Origin: Bacteroidales bacterium
GTDB lineage: Bacteria; Bacteroidota; Bacteroidia; Bacteroidales; JAGOPY01
DNA: 64,000 bases
Reading direction: 5' to 3'
Assembly (NCBI GenBank): GCA_017991835.1
Contig: JAGOPY010000009.1
Coordinates: 62,001-126,000 of the forward strand
The translations under genes were made by a program, and so were the position numbers. Below the pieces are notes generated by a model. The model was not told the DNA's origin, made no database searches, and saw only the letters and a list, made by a program, of their open reading frames with translations. This document shows positions 51,230 to 59,812 of the stretch, one piece after another (position 1 is the stretch's first letter; each line of letters begins with the position of its first letter).

Positions 51230-52633
51230 ATGAATAAACTGTTTAGAACTCTCGGGATACATAAAATAAGGCTTGATTACCTGGCCCTTCTCATTATCCT
51301 TTCCGGGCTGGTTTATACCAATTTATATTACAAATTCTGGAAACAACCCGGCAGGATTATTGCCCATGATGTCATCCTGTATTACCAGTATCTGCCTGCC
51401 GCTGTTATATATAAAGACCTGAGTCTGAAGTTCACATCTGAAAATCCGGACTTTTTTAAGGACAAGATCTGGAAAATTCACACCGAATCGGGGAATGGGG
51501 TAAGCAAAATGACGATGGGACTGGCTGTTCTGTATTCCCCGTTTTTCCTGGCAGCTCACGCATTTGCCGGAAAATTGGGATATCCTGCCGACGGCTACTC
51601 TGATCCTTACCGTTTCATGCTGATCCTTTCCAGCCTGGTATATGCCGCATTCGGATTTATTTTTCTGATAAAGCTACTGAATAAATATTTTGCCCGAAGC
51701 ACGGTAGCTCTTACCATCCTGGCGATCGGCCTGGGTACCAACCTCTATTTTTATACGACGATTGAGCCAACCATGTCTCATTCCTATAGCTTCTTCCTTT
51801 TTGCCGCTTTCCTTTTCCTGGTGGATGCGTGGATACAGAAGCAGTCATGGGTTAACACGGTCTTCCTCGGGATTGTCGGGGGATTGATCATCCTGGTCAG
51901 GCCTACAAACGGTATTGTTTTTATCCTCCTTTTATTATGGAAAATCGATAGCTGGAGAGGACTGGTTGACAGAATAAGATTATTTCTGAGCCTTTACCTG
52001 AAAACCGGTGCAATCGCTTTCCTGGTCATTTTATTATTTCTTCCTCAGGTCATCTACTGGAAAATCCTTACGGGCGATTTTTTCTTTTACAGCTACAGGG
52101 ATGAAAAGTTTTTCTTCAATGATCCCGCTTTTTTACACGGCATGTTTTCGTACCGGAAAGGATGGCTGGTTTACACCCCGATGATGATTTTTTCGATACT
52201 GGGGATGATCGTCATGTATTTCAAACATAAGAGATTATTCTGGCCTGTTTTGACCTTCACTTTTCTGAACCTTTACATTATTTTCTCCTGGTGGTGCTGG
52301 TGGTATGGCGGGGGATTCGGCCAACGGGCCCTGATCGAATCTTATGCCGTGCTGGCCGTTCCTTTTGCCGCTTTTACGGATTTTATCCTGAACAGAAAAC
52401 TGGTATTGAAAATCATATTTTTAACCCTGGTAACCGGTTTTATTGCACTGAACATATTCCAGACCCGGCAGTACTATAAAGGTGTAATTCACTGGGATGC
52501 AATGAGTAAGTACACATACTGGGATTCCTTCTTCCGGACGAAAGTCGCCCCGAATTTTTATAATCAGGTTGAAAAGCCCGATTATAAGGCGGCCATGAAA
52601 GGTGACCGGTATGAAATTATGAAACAAAACTAA
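51230..52633 (+). CDS. Multi-pass membrane protein, probable GT-C type glycosyltransferase
   Basis: A 467-residue protein with about ten membrane helices. The first outer loop contains RIIAHDVILYYQYLPA, with an acidic residue in the position usual for GT-C enzymes, and FSWWCWWYGGGFGQRALIES occurs late in the protein. It resembles the dolichyl-phosphate-mannose-type GT-C fold by topology, but no named family can be assigned. The GT2 gene that follows (six bases) probably makes the lipid-linked sugar donor that it uses. It heads a six-gene run on this strand. Confidence 0.65.
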   Translation: MNKLFRTLGIHKIRLDYLALLIILSGLVYTNLYYKFWKQPGRIIAHDVILYYQYLPAAVIYKDLSLKFTSENPDFFKDKIWKIHTESGNGVSKMTMGLAVLYSPFFLAAHAFAGKLGYPADGYSDPYRFMLILSSLVYAAFGFIFLIKLLNKYFARSTVALTILAIGLGTNLYFYTTIEPTMSHSYSFFLFAAFLFLVDAWIQKQSWVNTVFLGIVGGLIILVRPTNGIVFILLLLWKIDSWRGLVDRIRLFLSLYLKTGAIAFLVILLFLPQVIYWKILTGDFFFYSYRDEKFFFNDPAFLHGMFSYRKGWLVYTPMMIFSILGMIVMYFKHKRLFWPVLTFTFLNLYIIFSWWCWWYGGGFGQRALIESYAVLAVPFAAFTDFILNRKLVLKIIFLTLVTGFIALNIFQTRQYYKGVIHWDAMSKYTYWDSFFRTKVAPNFYNQVEKPDYKAAMKGDRYEIMKQN

Positions 52634-52639
52634 ACTCCA

Positions 52640-53506
52640 ATGCTAAACAATCCCGATATAACGGCTTCCATCATCATCCCTGTCTATAACGAGGACAAGG
52701 GGATCGGCATCCTTCTGGAAAAGATGACCGGCATGAAGCTCCACGAAACCTTTGAGATCATCGTTGTCAATGATGGCTCTACCGACAATTCGTTGGAGGT
52801 GATCCGGCAATATCCGGTCAAAGTTTACACCCATACCGTTAACAAGGGTTATGGCGCAGCGTTGAAAACCGGCATCCGGAAAGCCGGCGGCGCCAAGGTC
52901 ATCATCCTTGACAGCGACGGGCAGCACGATCCGGCCCAGATCCGGGAAATTGCCGGCATGCTGGATGAGCATGAAATGGTGATCGGAACGCGGAACAAAG
53001 ATTCCTTCCAGGTGAAAACGCGGCAGGTGGGGAAAAAAGTGATCCGCTGGGTCGGCGAATACCTGGTCGAACAAAAGCTGCCGGACTACAATTCGGGATA
53101 CCGGGGATTTCAAAGAGAGCTGATCCACAGCATGCTCCACATGATGCCGAACGGATTTTCCTTTTCAACCACATCTACACTCGCATTTCTGAAGGAAGGG
53201 TATTCCATCGGAACGATCCCAATTAAGGTGGAAGAGCGTGTCGGCCGGTCGAGCAATGTCAAATTCTTTAAAGATGGCGCTAAGACCATGATGCTCATCC
53301 TCCGGATCATCATGTTGTTCAATCCGCTGAAAATATTTTTCCCGGCAAGCTTTATATTCACAACAATGGGCGTGTTGTACGGAATTTACGGGTATATCAT
53401 CGCCGAGCGTTTCTCTAACGGGGCCATTGTCATGGTCATCCTGGGGATGTTCCTGTTTTTTATCGGCCTGGTGGCCGACCAGATATCGATCATGAATCGC
53501 CGATGA
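52640..53506 (+). CDS. Glycosyltransferase family 2, polyprenyl-phosphate type
   Basis: A 288-residue enzyme with a GT2 catalytic domain at about 8-215 and two membrane helices at about 235-260 and 265-285. Visible motifs are SIIIPVYNEDKG, IVVNDGSTDNS, ILDSDGQHDP (metal-binding DxD) and YNSGYRGFQ. This layout is that of dolichol/undecaprenyl-phosphate sugar transferases, which load one sugar on the lipid carrier at the cytosolic face. It overlaps the methyltransferase start by four bases. It is the likely donor source for the GT-C-like protein upstream. Confidence 0.88.
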   Translation: MLNNPDITASIIIPVYNEDKGIGILLEKMTGMKLHETFEIIVVNDGSTDNSLEVIRQYPVKVYTHTVNKGYGAALKTGIRKAGGAKVIILDSDGQHDPAQIREIAGMLDEHEMVIGTRNKDSFQVKTRQVGKKVIRWVGEYLVEQKLPDYNSGYRGFQRELIHSMLHMMPNGFSFSTTSTLAFLKEGYSIGTIPIKVEERVGRSSNVKFFKDGAKTMMLILRIIMLFNPLKIFFPASFIFTTMGVLYGIYGYIIAERFSNGAIVMVILGMFLFFIGLVADQISIMNRR

Positions 53507-54222
53507 TCAGGAAGAATACATGGACCGACAAAGAAGTTGAAGCGCATTGGGACAATGTGGCTGATATCTATGTTGCTGAAAATAATAAAGTTAAAGATAC
53601 GCACGATCAGCGTTTCCGCGAAACGGTCCATCATCTCCGCCTGGAACCGGGGATGAAAGTTTTGAATATCACCAGCCGCGATGCGGAGGCCGATGATTAC
53701 ATCCGGCGGGCAAACCGCGATGTGGAAGTGATTAACGCCGAGATCTCGAGCGGCCTCATCGATGTGGCTGCGAAAATCAGACCGGCAGTCAAGCAGGTTA
53801 AAATCGGCAACTACTCCATCTTACCTTTTCAGGATGCTGAGTTCGATCGCGTTATCAGCCTGGAAACGCTGGAACACGTGGCAGAGCCGCTCCGTTTCCT
53901 GTCGGAGCTTCACCGGGTTTCCAACCCCGATGCACGATTGGTATTAAGCTGCCCGCCGGCTACGAGCGAACTGCCATACAGGATCTATACAGCGCTGTTC
54001 GGCGGGCACGGCGAAGGCCCGCACCGCTTTCTGCCATCGAAAGAAGTAAAAGAGATGTTCGCGGAAACAAAATGGAAGCCGGTGCTCCATAAAGGCACCA
54101 TCCTGATTCCGGTCGGCCCGTCGTGGCTGCGAAATTTCGGTGAGAATATCATCGGCAGGTTCCAGGGTACTTTCATTGCCGAGTTGGGAATAAGACAGTT
54201 TTTTGTGTGTGAAAAAGCCTGA
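53503..54222 (+). CDS. SAM-dependent class I methyltransferase
   Basis: A 239-residue protein with a methyltransferase fold at about 40-150. The SAM-binding loop is replaced by MKVLNITSRDAEADDYIRRA, where a Gly-rich GCG is normally expected, but the later motifs FQDAEFDRVISLETLEHVA and VLSCPPATSEL are clear. The loss of the Gly-rich motif means that activity is likely but not certain. The start overlaps the GT2 gene by four bases and the end overlaps the FrhB-like gene. It probably methylates a glycan, lipid or quinone-type acceptor made by the operon. Confidence 0.78.
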   Translation: MIRKNTWTDKEVEAHWDNVADIYVAENNKVKDTHDQRFRETVHHLRLEPGMKVLNITSRDAEADDYIRRANRDVEVINAEISSGLIDVAAKIRPAVKQVKIGNYSILPFQDAEFDRVISLETLEHVAEPLRFLSELHRVSNPDARLVLSCPPATSELPYRIYTALFGGHGEGPHRFLPSKEVKEMFAETKWKPVLHKGTILIPVGPSWLRNFGENIIGRFQGTFIAELGIRQFFVCEKA

Positions 54223-55522
54223 AAACATACAGGATGTAATACGCCACGACCTGTGCAACCGGTGTGGCTCCTGCGTGGGATTATCAGGCGGGAAGATCGT
54301 TTTTGAAAACCGGACAGGAAGTTATTTGCCGGTTATTAAAGAAAAACCGGATAAAGCGACGGAAGAACTGATCTGGCAGGCCTGTCCGGGGAAAGGGTTC
54401 GATTTCCCGGAACAAAGGAATGCGATTTACGGAGAGCAGGAAGCGCATCCCTACATCGGCCATTACCGGGAAATCTACATCGGTTTTGCTGCCGATCCGG
54501 AAACCCGGCTTAGCGCGGCCAGCGGCGGGATCATCTCCGCCATCCTGATCTGGCTGCTTGAAACCGGCAGGATCAAAGGCGCCGTCGTGCTGGCCATGTC
54601 GGAGCAGGAGCCCTGGCTGACCAAACCGGTCATTGCCACAACCAAAGAACAAATCCTCGAAGCTGCGCAAAGCAAATATATCATCAGTTCGGTCAACGAA
54701 ATTCTCCCCGAAATGGAAAGATTCGACGGTCCGCTGGCCTATGTCGGCCTGCCGGGACAGGTGCAATCGATCCGTCTTCTCCGGCAGATCAGCCATCCGT
54801 CGGTCAGGAACATCCGGTACATTTTCGGACCGTTCTACGGTAATACACTCCACTTCTCCTCGGTAAAAAGTTTTCTTCGATCTTTTAAGGTGAAGGATCA
54901 TACTTTGATTCGCAAGCTCTACTTCAGGCACGGCGAATGGCCCGGGAAGATGAGGGTGGAACTCAGCGACGGAAGGGCCTTTGAGTTGCCGAAATTTCAC
55001 GCCAACTACCTGATACCTTTTCATATTCTGAAAAACAGCCTGTTATGCACCGATCTGACCAATGAATATACCGATATATCGGGAGGAGACGCCTGGGCGC
55101 CGGTCTATGAAGAGCGGGGCAAAGGGTTTTCGATGGTGATCAGCCGGTCGGAAGAAGGGGGAAAGATCCTCAGGGAGATGGCAGATGCCGGCCGGCTCGA
55201 GCTCAGCCCGATCACAGAAAAGGAGGCGGTCGACATGCACTCTCATGGCTACGACCTGAAGAAAAGAGGTACGTTTATCCGGATGAAATACCGTTCCATC
55301 CTGGGAAAACCGAATCCCGATTACGGCTACATCATCAAAGGTTTTTCGGTCAGCCGTTACCTGATGGAGTTCATTATCAATGTATTGTTTCTGATGGCAG
55401 GAACACGTTTTGCCCGGTGGACCGTCGAGCGGATTCCTCCGGAGACCATTGGGAAGATCTTTGAAAAAGCAAGGAAGTTCTGGAAGAAATCCACGCATAA
55501 TATTAAACGGGAGAAGTTGTGA
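54209..55522 (+). CDS. Coenzyme F420 hydrogenase/dehydrogenase beta-subunit (FrhB) family protein
   Basis: A 437-residue iron-sulfur flavoprotein of the FrhB family. The N-terminus has C-x2-C-x2-C in HDLCNRCGSCVGL and a further Cys-Pro in WQACPGKGF, fitting one [4Fe-4S] cluster; the FrhB part follows with ETRLSAASGGIISAILIWLL and FDGPLAYVGLPGQVQS. No hydrogenase subunits are nearby, so this is one of the FrhB proteins found in exopolysaccharide and natural-product operons, with unknown substrate. The start is GTG at 54209 (or TTG at 54203); both overlap the methyltransferase end. Confidence 0.83.
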   Translation: MKKPENIQDVIRHDLCNRCGSCVGLSGGKIVFENRTGSYLPVIKEKPDKATEELIWQACPGKGFDFPEQRNAIYGEQEAHPYIGHYREIYIGFAADPETRLSAASGGIISAILIWLLETGRIKGAVVLAMSEQEPWLTKPVIATTKEQILEAAQSKYIISSVNEILPEMERFDGPLAYVGLPGQVQSIRLLRQISHPSVRNIRYIFGPFYGNTLHFSSVKSFLRSFKVKDHTLIRKLYFRHGEWPGKMRVELSDGRAFELPKFHANYLIPFHILKNSLLCTDLTNEYTDISGGDAWAPVYEERGKGFSMVISRSEEGGKILREMADAGRLELSPITEKEAVDMHSHGYDLKKRGTFIRMKYRSILGKPNPDYGYIIKGFSVSRYLMEFIINVLFLMAGTRFARWTVERIPPETIGKIFEKARKFWKKSTHNIKREKL

Positions 55523-55525
55523 GCG

Positions 55526-56464
55526 ATGGCTGTTAAAAAATTCAACTGGTTTACCATTCTCCGCCTGGCGGGTGTGGCCCTTTTTATCGTCGTCCTGGCC
55601 AGGACCGACCTGGGTGAATTATGGAGCTGGATCAGGACGGTTGATGGAACAAGTCTGTTTCTTGCTATACTTTTTCAATTGCTGGTTCTGCTGATCAAAG
55701 CCTGGCGATGGTACAACCTGAACGAGGCAGGGTTTGATGCCCATCGCCTGGGAAGGAGATCGGGGGAATTTTTTGAAGGCTATGCCATGGGGGTGATCAC
55801 GCCCGGTAGGATGGGAGAGCTGATGAAAGCCGGACATGCCGGAACACGGACCGGGATACTTGGCACCGGTTTACGCGTTATTGCCGAAAGGGGGATGGAT
55901 CTCAGCATATTCATCGTCGTTGCCGGAATTGCGATGTCGCAGGGCGCCCTGCCCGGGGTCAGTAATTTGTGGGGCTGGCTGGTGCTCGCGGCCGGAATCC
56001 TCGGCATGAGCCTGTCGCTGATCATTCTCATTTCCCCGGGAATGGTACTTTTTGCTGAATATACCATGAAAATGGTCCGGATGCTGCCAAAAGATAAAAC
56101 GCTGGAGTTTGTCAGCAGAACGCCCTGGAATTCTGCAGGATTTGTAGCCTGGTCGCTGATGAGCAACCTGAGTTTCTTTGTATGCTGTTATTTCCTGGCT
56201 GCCGGAGTAGGGATCGGCCTCGACATTATCCATGTTTCAGGGGGAGTTGCCGTGGCAGGCGTGTTGAATTCCATACCGGTCACCGTTATGGGGCTGGGAA
56301 CCAGGGAGGTAACCTTTCTGTATGTGTTTTCAGCTTTTCCGCGGGCCCAGGTCATGGCCTTCTCCGGCCTGGTCTTCCTGGTAGCCCAGATTGGCGGCGG
56401 TATCATCTCACTGGTGATGGGACAAATCCTCCTGTTCAAATATAAGGCAAATCAAGTCCAGTGA
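55526..56464 (+). CDS. Flippase-like / lysylphosphatidylglycerol synthase TM-region family (UPF0104)
   Basis: A 312-residue membrane protein with about eight helices and a conserved loop AMGVITPGRMGELMKAGH, which is typical of the UPF0104/AglD-MprF-TM family. A second mark is the loop with SIPVTVMGLGTREVTFLYV. Members are thought to move lipids or lipid-linked sugars across the membrane, but direct evidence is thin. It lies three bases after the FrhB-like gene. In this operon it may flip the product made by GT2, methyltransferase and FrhB. A heptamer array begins at its stop codon. Confidence 0.82.
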   Translation: MAVKKFNWFTILRLAGVALFIVVLARTDLGELWSWIRTVDGTSLFLAILFQLLVLLIKAWRWYNLNEAGFDAHRLGRRSGEFFEGYAMGVITPGRMGELMKAGHAGTRTGILGTGLRVIAERGMDLSIFIVVAGIAMSQGALPGVSNLWGWLVLAAGILGMSLSLIILISPGMVLFAEYTMKMVRMLPKDKTLEFVSRTPWNSAGFVAWSLMSNLSFFVCCYFLAAGVGIGLDIIHVSGGVAVAGVLNSIPVTVMGLGTREVTFLYVFSAFPRAQVMAFSGLVFLVAQIGGGIISLVMGQILLFKYKANQVQ

Positions 56465-56520
56465 ATAACGAATAACGAATAATCTTTTAAAGCCGGACAT
56501 AAATTAACGACTAACGACTT
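56461..56520. repeat. Two heptamer arrays, GAATAAC and TAACGAC
   Basis: Three copies of gaataac (the third ends in t) begin at the stop codon of the upstream gene, and two copies of taacgac end just before the ATG of the next gene. The words ttatgac and taacgac overlap at the start codon. The 57-base gap is almost fully made of these arrays. Confidence 0.85.
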
Positions 56521-57489
56521 ATGACTACCTACACCCTCGTTACGGGAGCCAACGGATACCTGGGAAGCTACATATGCAGGGAACTGATCAGCAGGGGAAT
56601 GCCCGTCATCGCGCTGCGGTTCGATCATTATGCTTCGGTCATCCTGGAGCATCCGCTGATCGAATATGTTTATTGCGACATTACCCAACCGATACTCCCC
56701 CAGCTTGAATCTGCCATCAAAGGAAAAAAAATAAATACAATCATCAATGCGGCCGCATTGCTGGGGAGTTCAGATTATGAAAAGAACCGGAAGGTGAATG
56801 CCGGAGGTGTGATGAATCTCATCGAATTCGCGAAATCGCAGGGGATCAAAAGGTTTATCCAGATCAGCAGCGTGGTCGTGATAAAAACATTCAAAGGGCC
56901 TTATGGCGAAACCAAGCTGATCGGTCAGCAATACGTTGAGCAATCAGGACTTGATTACACGGTATTCATTCCCGCTATGATCCTCGGGCCGGAAGGGCTG
57001 GGCATCAACCGGATCCTTAAGAACGTATTCCGCTTTCCTTTATTCGTCCCGTTGATCGGAAGCGGTAAACAAACGCAGCACCCGATCTTCGTCAGGGATT
57101 TTGCAAAATATATCGTACTCGCCATCGATAACCCCTCTGCCATCGGAAAAACATACCAGATTGCCAGCGACAGGGTCATCTCTTTCCGCGATCTGATCCG
57201 GCTTGTACTGAAAATCAAGGGGAAAAGAAGGATATTTGTCAGCTTCCCTGCTCCTTTTGCCAGGTTGTTGGGTAAATTCTTCCAGAAAACGCAAAAGGTT
57301 CCCCTGTTCACCGCAGAACATGTCAAAGGGGTTCTCCAGGACTCCAACCTCGACACCTCCCTTATCCGCCAGGATCTTGGGGATCATTTCACCCGCCTGG
57401 AAGATGCAATGAAATACACCCTGGATGAAATAGGCGGGAATTGGGATTTCTACCTGAAAACCAGGAGCGAAAAAGTAGTGAAGCTATAA
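56521..57489 (+). CDS. NAD-dependent epimerase/dehydratase (extended SDR)
   Basis: A 322-residue extended short-chain dehydrogenase. The cofactor loop TGANGYLGSYIC is at the N-terminus, and the catalytic Tyr-x3-Lys is in PYGETKLIGQQY with a serine in IQISSVVVI. A substrate domain follows. The family includes nucleotide-sugar epimerases and lipid or sterol dehydrogenases; the sequence does not select one. It ends the run begun at 51230 and is separated from the previous gene only by the heptamer arrays. It is convergent with the next membrane protein gene. Confidence 0.85.
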   Translation: MTTYTLVTGANGYLGSYICRELISRGMPVIALRFDHYASVILEHPLIEYVYCDITQPILPQLESAIKGKKINTIINAAALLGSSDYEKNRKVNAGGVMNLIEFAKSQGIKRFIQISSVVVIKTFKGPYGETKLIGQQYVEQSGLDYTVFIPAMILGPEGLGINRILKNVFRFPLFVPLIGSGKQTQHPIFVRDFAKYIVLAIDNPSAIGKTYQIASDRVISFRDLIRLVLKIKGKRRIFVSFPAPFARLLGKFFQKTQKVPLFTAEHVKGVLQDSNLDTSLIRQDLGDHFTRLEDAMKYTLDEIGGNWDFYLKTRSEKVVKL

Positions 57490-57499
57490 TCTGGTCAGC

Positions 57500-58969
57500 T
57501 TATTCTTCCCGTGCCTTATCGGCAGAGTCTGCATATAATGCGCTGTATTCTCGGTAAACCAGCATGATGACAAAGAATGGCAAGAGCCATATAAAGCGGC
57601 CCAGGAACCTTTCCGAAACAACAGCGACAAAAGCGGTGAGCAGGGCATTTCCAAGCCAGGTGAGGACCAGGATGCTCATAAGTATCAGGTAAGGGGAACG
57701 ACGATCCAGGATTCTCCGGTTCCGGATTATCAGAAAAGCTGCCAGAGCCAGCGAAATCCATACAACAACATGTATGATCCTGTTCATATCGCGGAATACC
57801 ATTGTCCCGGCATACTGCCGTGAATTCTTAAAGGATTTGTAATCATTCGTGTAATAACGCTTTAAAGGATAATCGATATGCGATCCCTCCCGGAATGAAA
57901 CATATCCCGTAAGCCCGAAAGCATGCAAAGCCAGTTGAAAATCATCCCATACAGCCTTGAGATAAATATTCCGGCTTGGCGGATGATCCAGAATTGCTGA
58001 ATTTATTTCGCCAAATTCCTGGTTACGCACCCTCCAGCAATAGTCCCAGGTTTTCTCGCGACAGGGGTGGTCGTAAAGAAAACTGGTATCGGGCCATAAA
58101 AACTTATCCAGCCGGTCATATGTGTCAATCTGATCCTTGTATTCGCACAGGTAATACTCCGGTTCCTTTTCACAACGGTCTTTGATGTATTTCTGCGCTG
58201 CCCCTGCCTGCAACAACCGGGAGAAAAAAACGATATTCCCGCTGTTCGACGTCCTGAACCCTTCGCCATAAATCGTACTGATCAGCGGATTCGTAAGCCA
58301 TGAAATAACCAGAATGCCTGCAATAATATACACTGACAATTGCTTTACCGGCTTGATCGATTTCTCCAGTATTATTTTTAAAATGATGATTGCAAACGCC
58401 AGCCCTGTCAATACCGGAAGATTAGACATATGTACAATCAATGATAACCAGACGATTAGCCCAAGGAACAGCCATGTGTACCAGGGCATCCTTTCCCTGA
58501 CGACCAGGATAAACAAACCCAGCAGGGCTACCGGCATGAAAATATCGGTCATGATCTGGCTGACATAGAAGGAAATTCCAGTCGTGACACTCAAAAGGGC
58601 AACGGTAATGAAAGGGAGCCAGGCGATCTTTTTCTTGCCTGCCAGCGTATTTACAGCCAGCCAGATGGTCCAGTATGCAATGATGGCCTGCGTGACGACA
58701 ACAGACCAGATTGAAAAGATCCTGGAAGTAAACCTGACGAACAGGCAGTATGAAAGCGGGCGGCTGACGGGGATCTTGGTCCCAAATCCTTCCAGGAGGT
58801 AGGTACCCGAGTCGGCATGAAGTATCGGGAATCCGTTCTGAATGGCCGGTCCGATCAGGAGCAAAATACCGGCTATAAAGAGGGCTGAATTGATCAGGAA
58901 CAGGATGGATTGCTGACCGGTCATACGGTCCCGGATTCCGGTCAAGTAGTTATTGAATTGTCTGGCCAT
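57500..58969 (-). CDS. Multi-pass membrane protein, probable GT-C-like
   Basis: A 489-residue protein with about ten membrane helices. The first outer loop has FPILHADSGTYLLEGFGTK, and a large outer loop at about 265-345 carries many charged residues (AAQKYIKDRCEKEPEYYLCE). The layout resembles GT-C glycosyltransferases, but no family signature is certain. The ATG at 58969 is preferred over the TTG at 58975. It lies 33 bases downstream of a GT2 gene on the same strand, repeating the pairing of the GT-C-like and GT2 genes at 51.2-53.5 kb. Confidence 0.62.
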   Translation of the reverse strand: MARQFNNYLTGIRDRMTGQQSILFLINSALFIAGILLLIGPAIQNGFPILHADSGTYLLEGFGTKIPVSRPLSYCLFVRFTSRIFSIWSVVVTQAIIAYWTIWLAVNTLAGKKKIAWLPFITVALLSVTTGISFYVSQIMTDIFMPVALLGLFILVVRERMPWYTWLFLGLIVWLSLIVHMSNLPVLTGLAFAIIILKIILEKSIKPVKQLSVYIIAGILVISWLTNPLISTIYGEGFRTSNSGNIVFFSRLLQAGAAQKYIKDRCEKEPEYYLCEYKDQIDTYDRLDKFLWPDTSFLYDHPCREKTWDYCWRVRNQEFGEINSAILDHPPSRNIYLKAVWDDFQLALHAFGLTGYVSFREGSHIDYPLKRYYTNDYKSFKNSRQYAGTMVFRDMNRIIHVVVWISLALAAFLIIRNRRILDRRSPYLILMSILVLTWLGNALLTAFVAVVSERFLGRFIWLLPFFVIMLVYREYSALYADSADKAREE

Positions 58970-59002
58970 GAGCAACTTCTGTTGAAAATATCCGGAACTT
59001 CT

Positions 59003-59737
59003 TTACTTCAGGTATCTCTTACTGAACAAATTATATTTAAGGATGCACCAAATAGCCCGGAAACCGTCACGGGCTCCTATTTTCTTTCCCTCTTCATAGG
59101 TCCTGCCATAATAAGAGATGCCGACCTCATAAATCCTGATCTTTGGAAAGCGGGAAATCTTGGCTGTAACTTCAGGTTCAAATCCGAACCGGTTTTCTTT
59201 AAAATAGATCTTCTTGATATAATCAGATTTGAAAAGCTTATAACAAGTTTCCATATCTGTAAGATTAAGATTAGTGAACATGTTGGAGATGAAGGTGAGG
59301 AATTTATTACCGATGGTATGCCAGAAAAACAGGATGCGGTGGGGCTTGCTCCCCATGAACCTGGAGCCGTAAACCACATCGGCAAATCCATTCACAACAG
59401 GCTTAAGCAGGTCGTTGTACTCTTCCGGATCATATTCCAGGTCGGCATCCTGGATGATCAGGTACTCACCAGACGCTTCCTGAATGCCCCGGTGAAGCGC
59501 TGCCCCTTTTCCCATATTGACGGGCTGGTTGAATAACCTGACATTGGCCTGTTTATGCTCTACAATATATTGGTTTACAACCTTCTCCGTTTCATCTTTC
59601 GAACAATCATTCACAATGATGATCTCCTTTTCAATATCATTGATAAGCCTGACGGCGAGAACCTTGTCAAGGATCAGGTGAATGGTCCGGGCTTCATTGT
59701 AAGCAGGGACGATAATCGATAATCTTTTGATTTCCAT
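59003..59737 (-). CDS. Glycosyltransferase family 2, DPM1-like
   Basis: A 244-residue soluble GT2 enzyme. Motifs are [40 protein letters not shown] (metal-binding) and VVYGSRFMG. Without C-terminal membrane helices it matches the single-domain dolichyl-phosphate mannose synthase type, moving a sugar onto a polyprenyl phosphate. The start at 59737 ([14 protein letters not shown]) fits the family better than the upstream ATG at 59755. The neighbouring GT-C-like gene would use its product. It is read in the same direction as murF-alr, 76 bases upstream. Confidence 0.88.
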   Translation of the reverse strand: MEIKRLSIIVPAYNEARTIHLILDKVLAVRLINDIEKEIIIVNDCSKDETEKVVNQYIVEHKQANVRLFNQPVNMGKGAALHRGIQEASGEYLIIQDADLEYDPEEYNDLLKPVVNGFADVVYGSRFMGSKPHRILFFWHTIGNKFLTFISNMFTNLNLTDMETCYKLFKSDYIKKIYFKENRFGFEPEVTAKISRFPKIRIYEVGISYYGRTYEEGKKIGARDGFRAIWCILKYNLFSKRYLK

Positions 59738-59812
59738 GGATGATCTTATGAGCATAATACCGAATCTTCATCAAAAGAAATAAAAATTCCGTTTGATGGG
59801 AAATAAAATGCG

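Noticed and set aside
54209-55522. True F420-reducing hydrogenase subunit
   Set aside because: No hydrogenase subunits or F420 synthesis genes are nearby; the neighbours are glycan genes.
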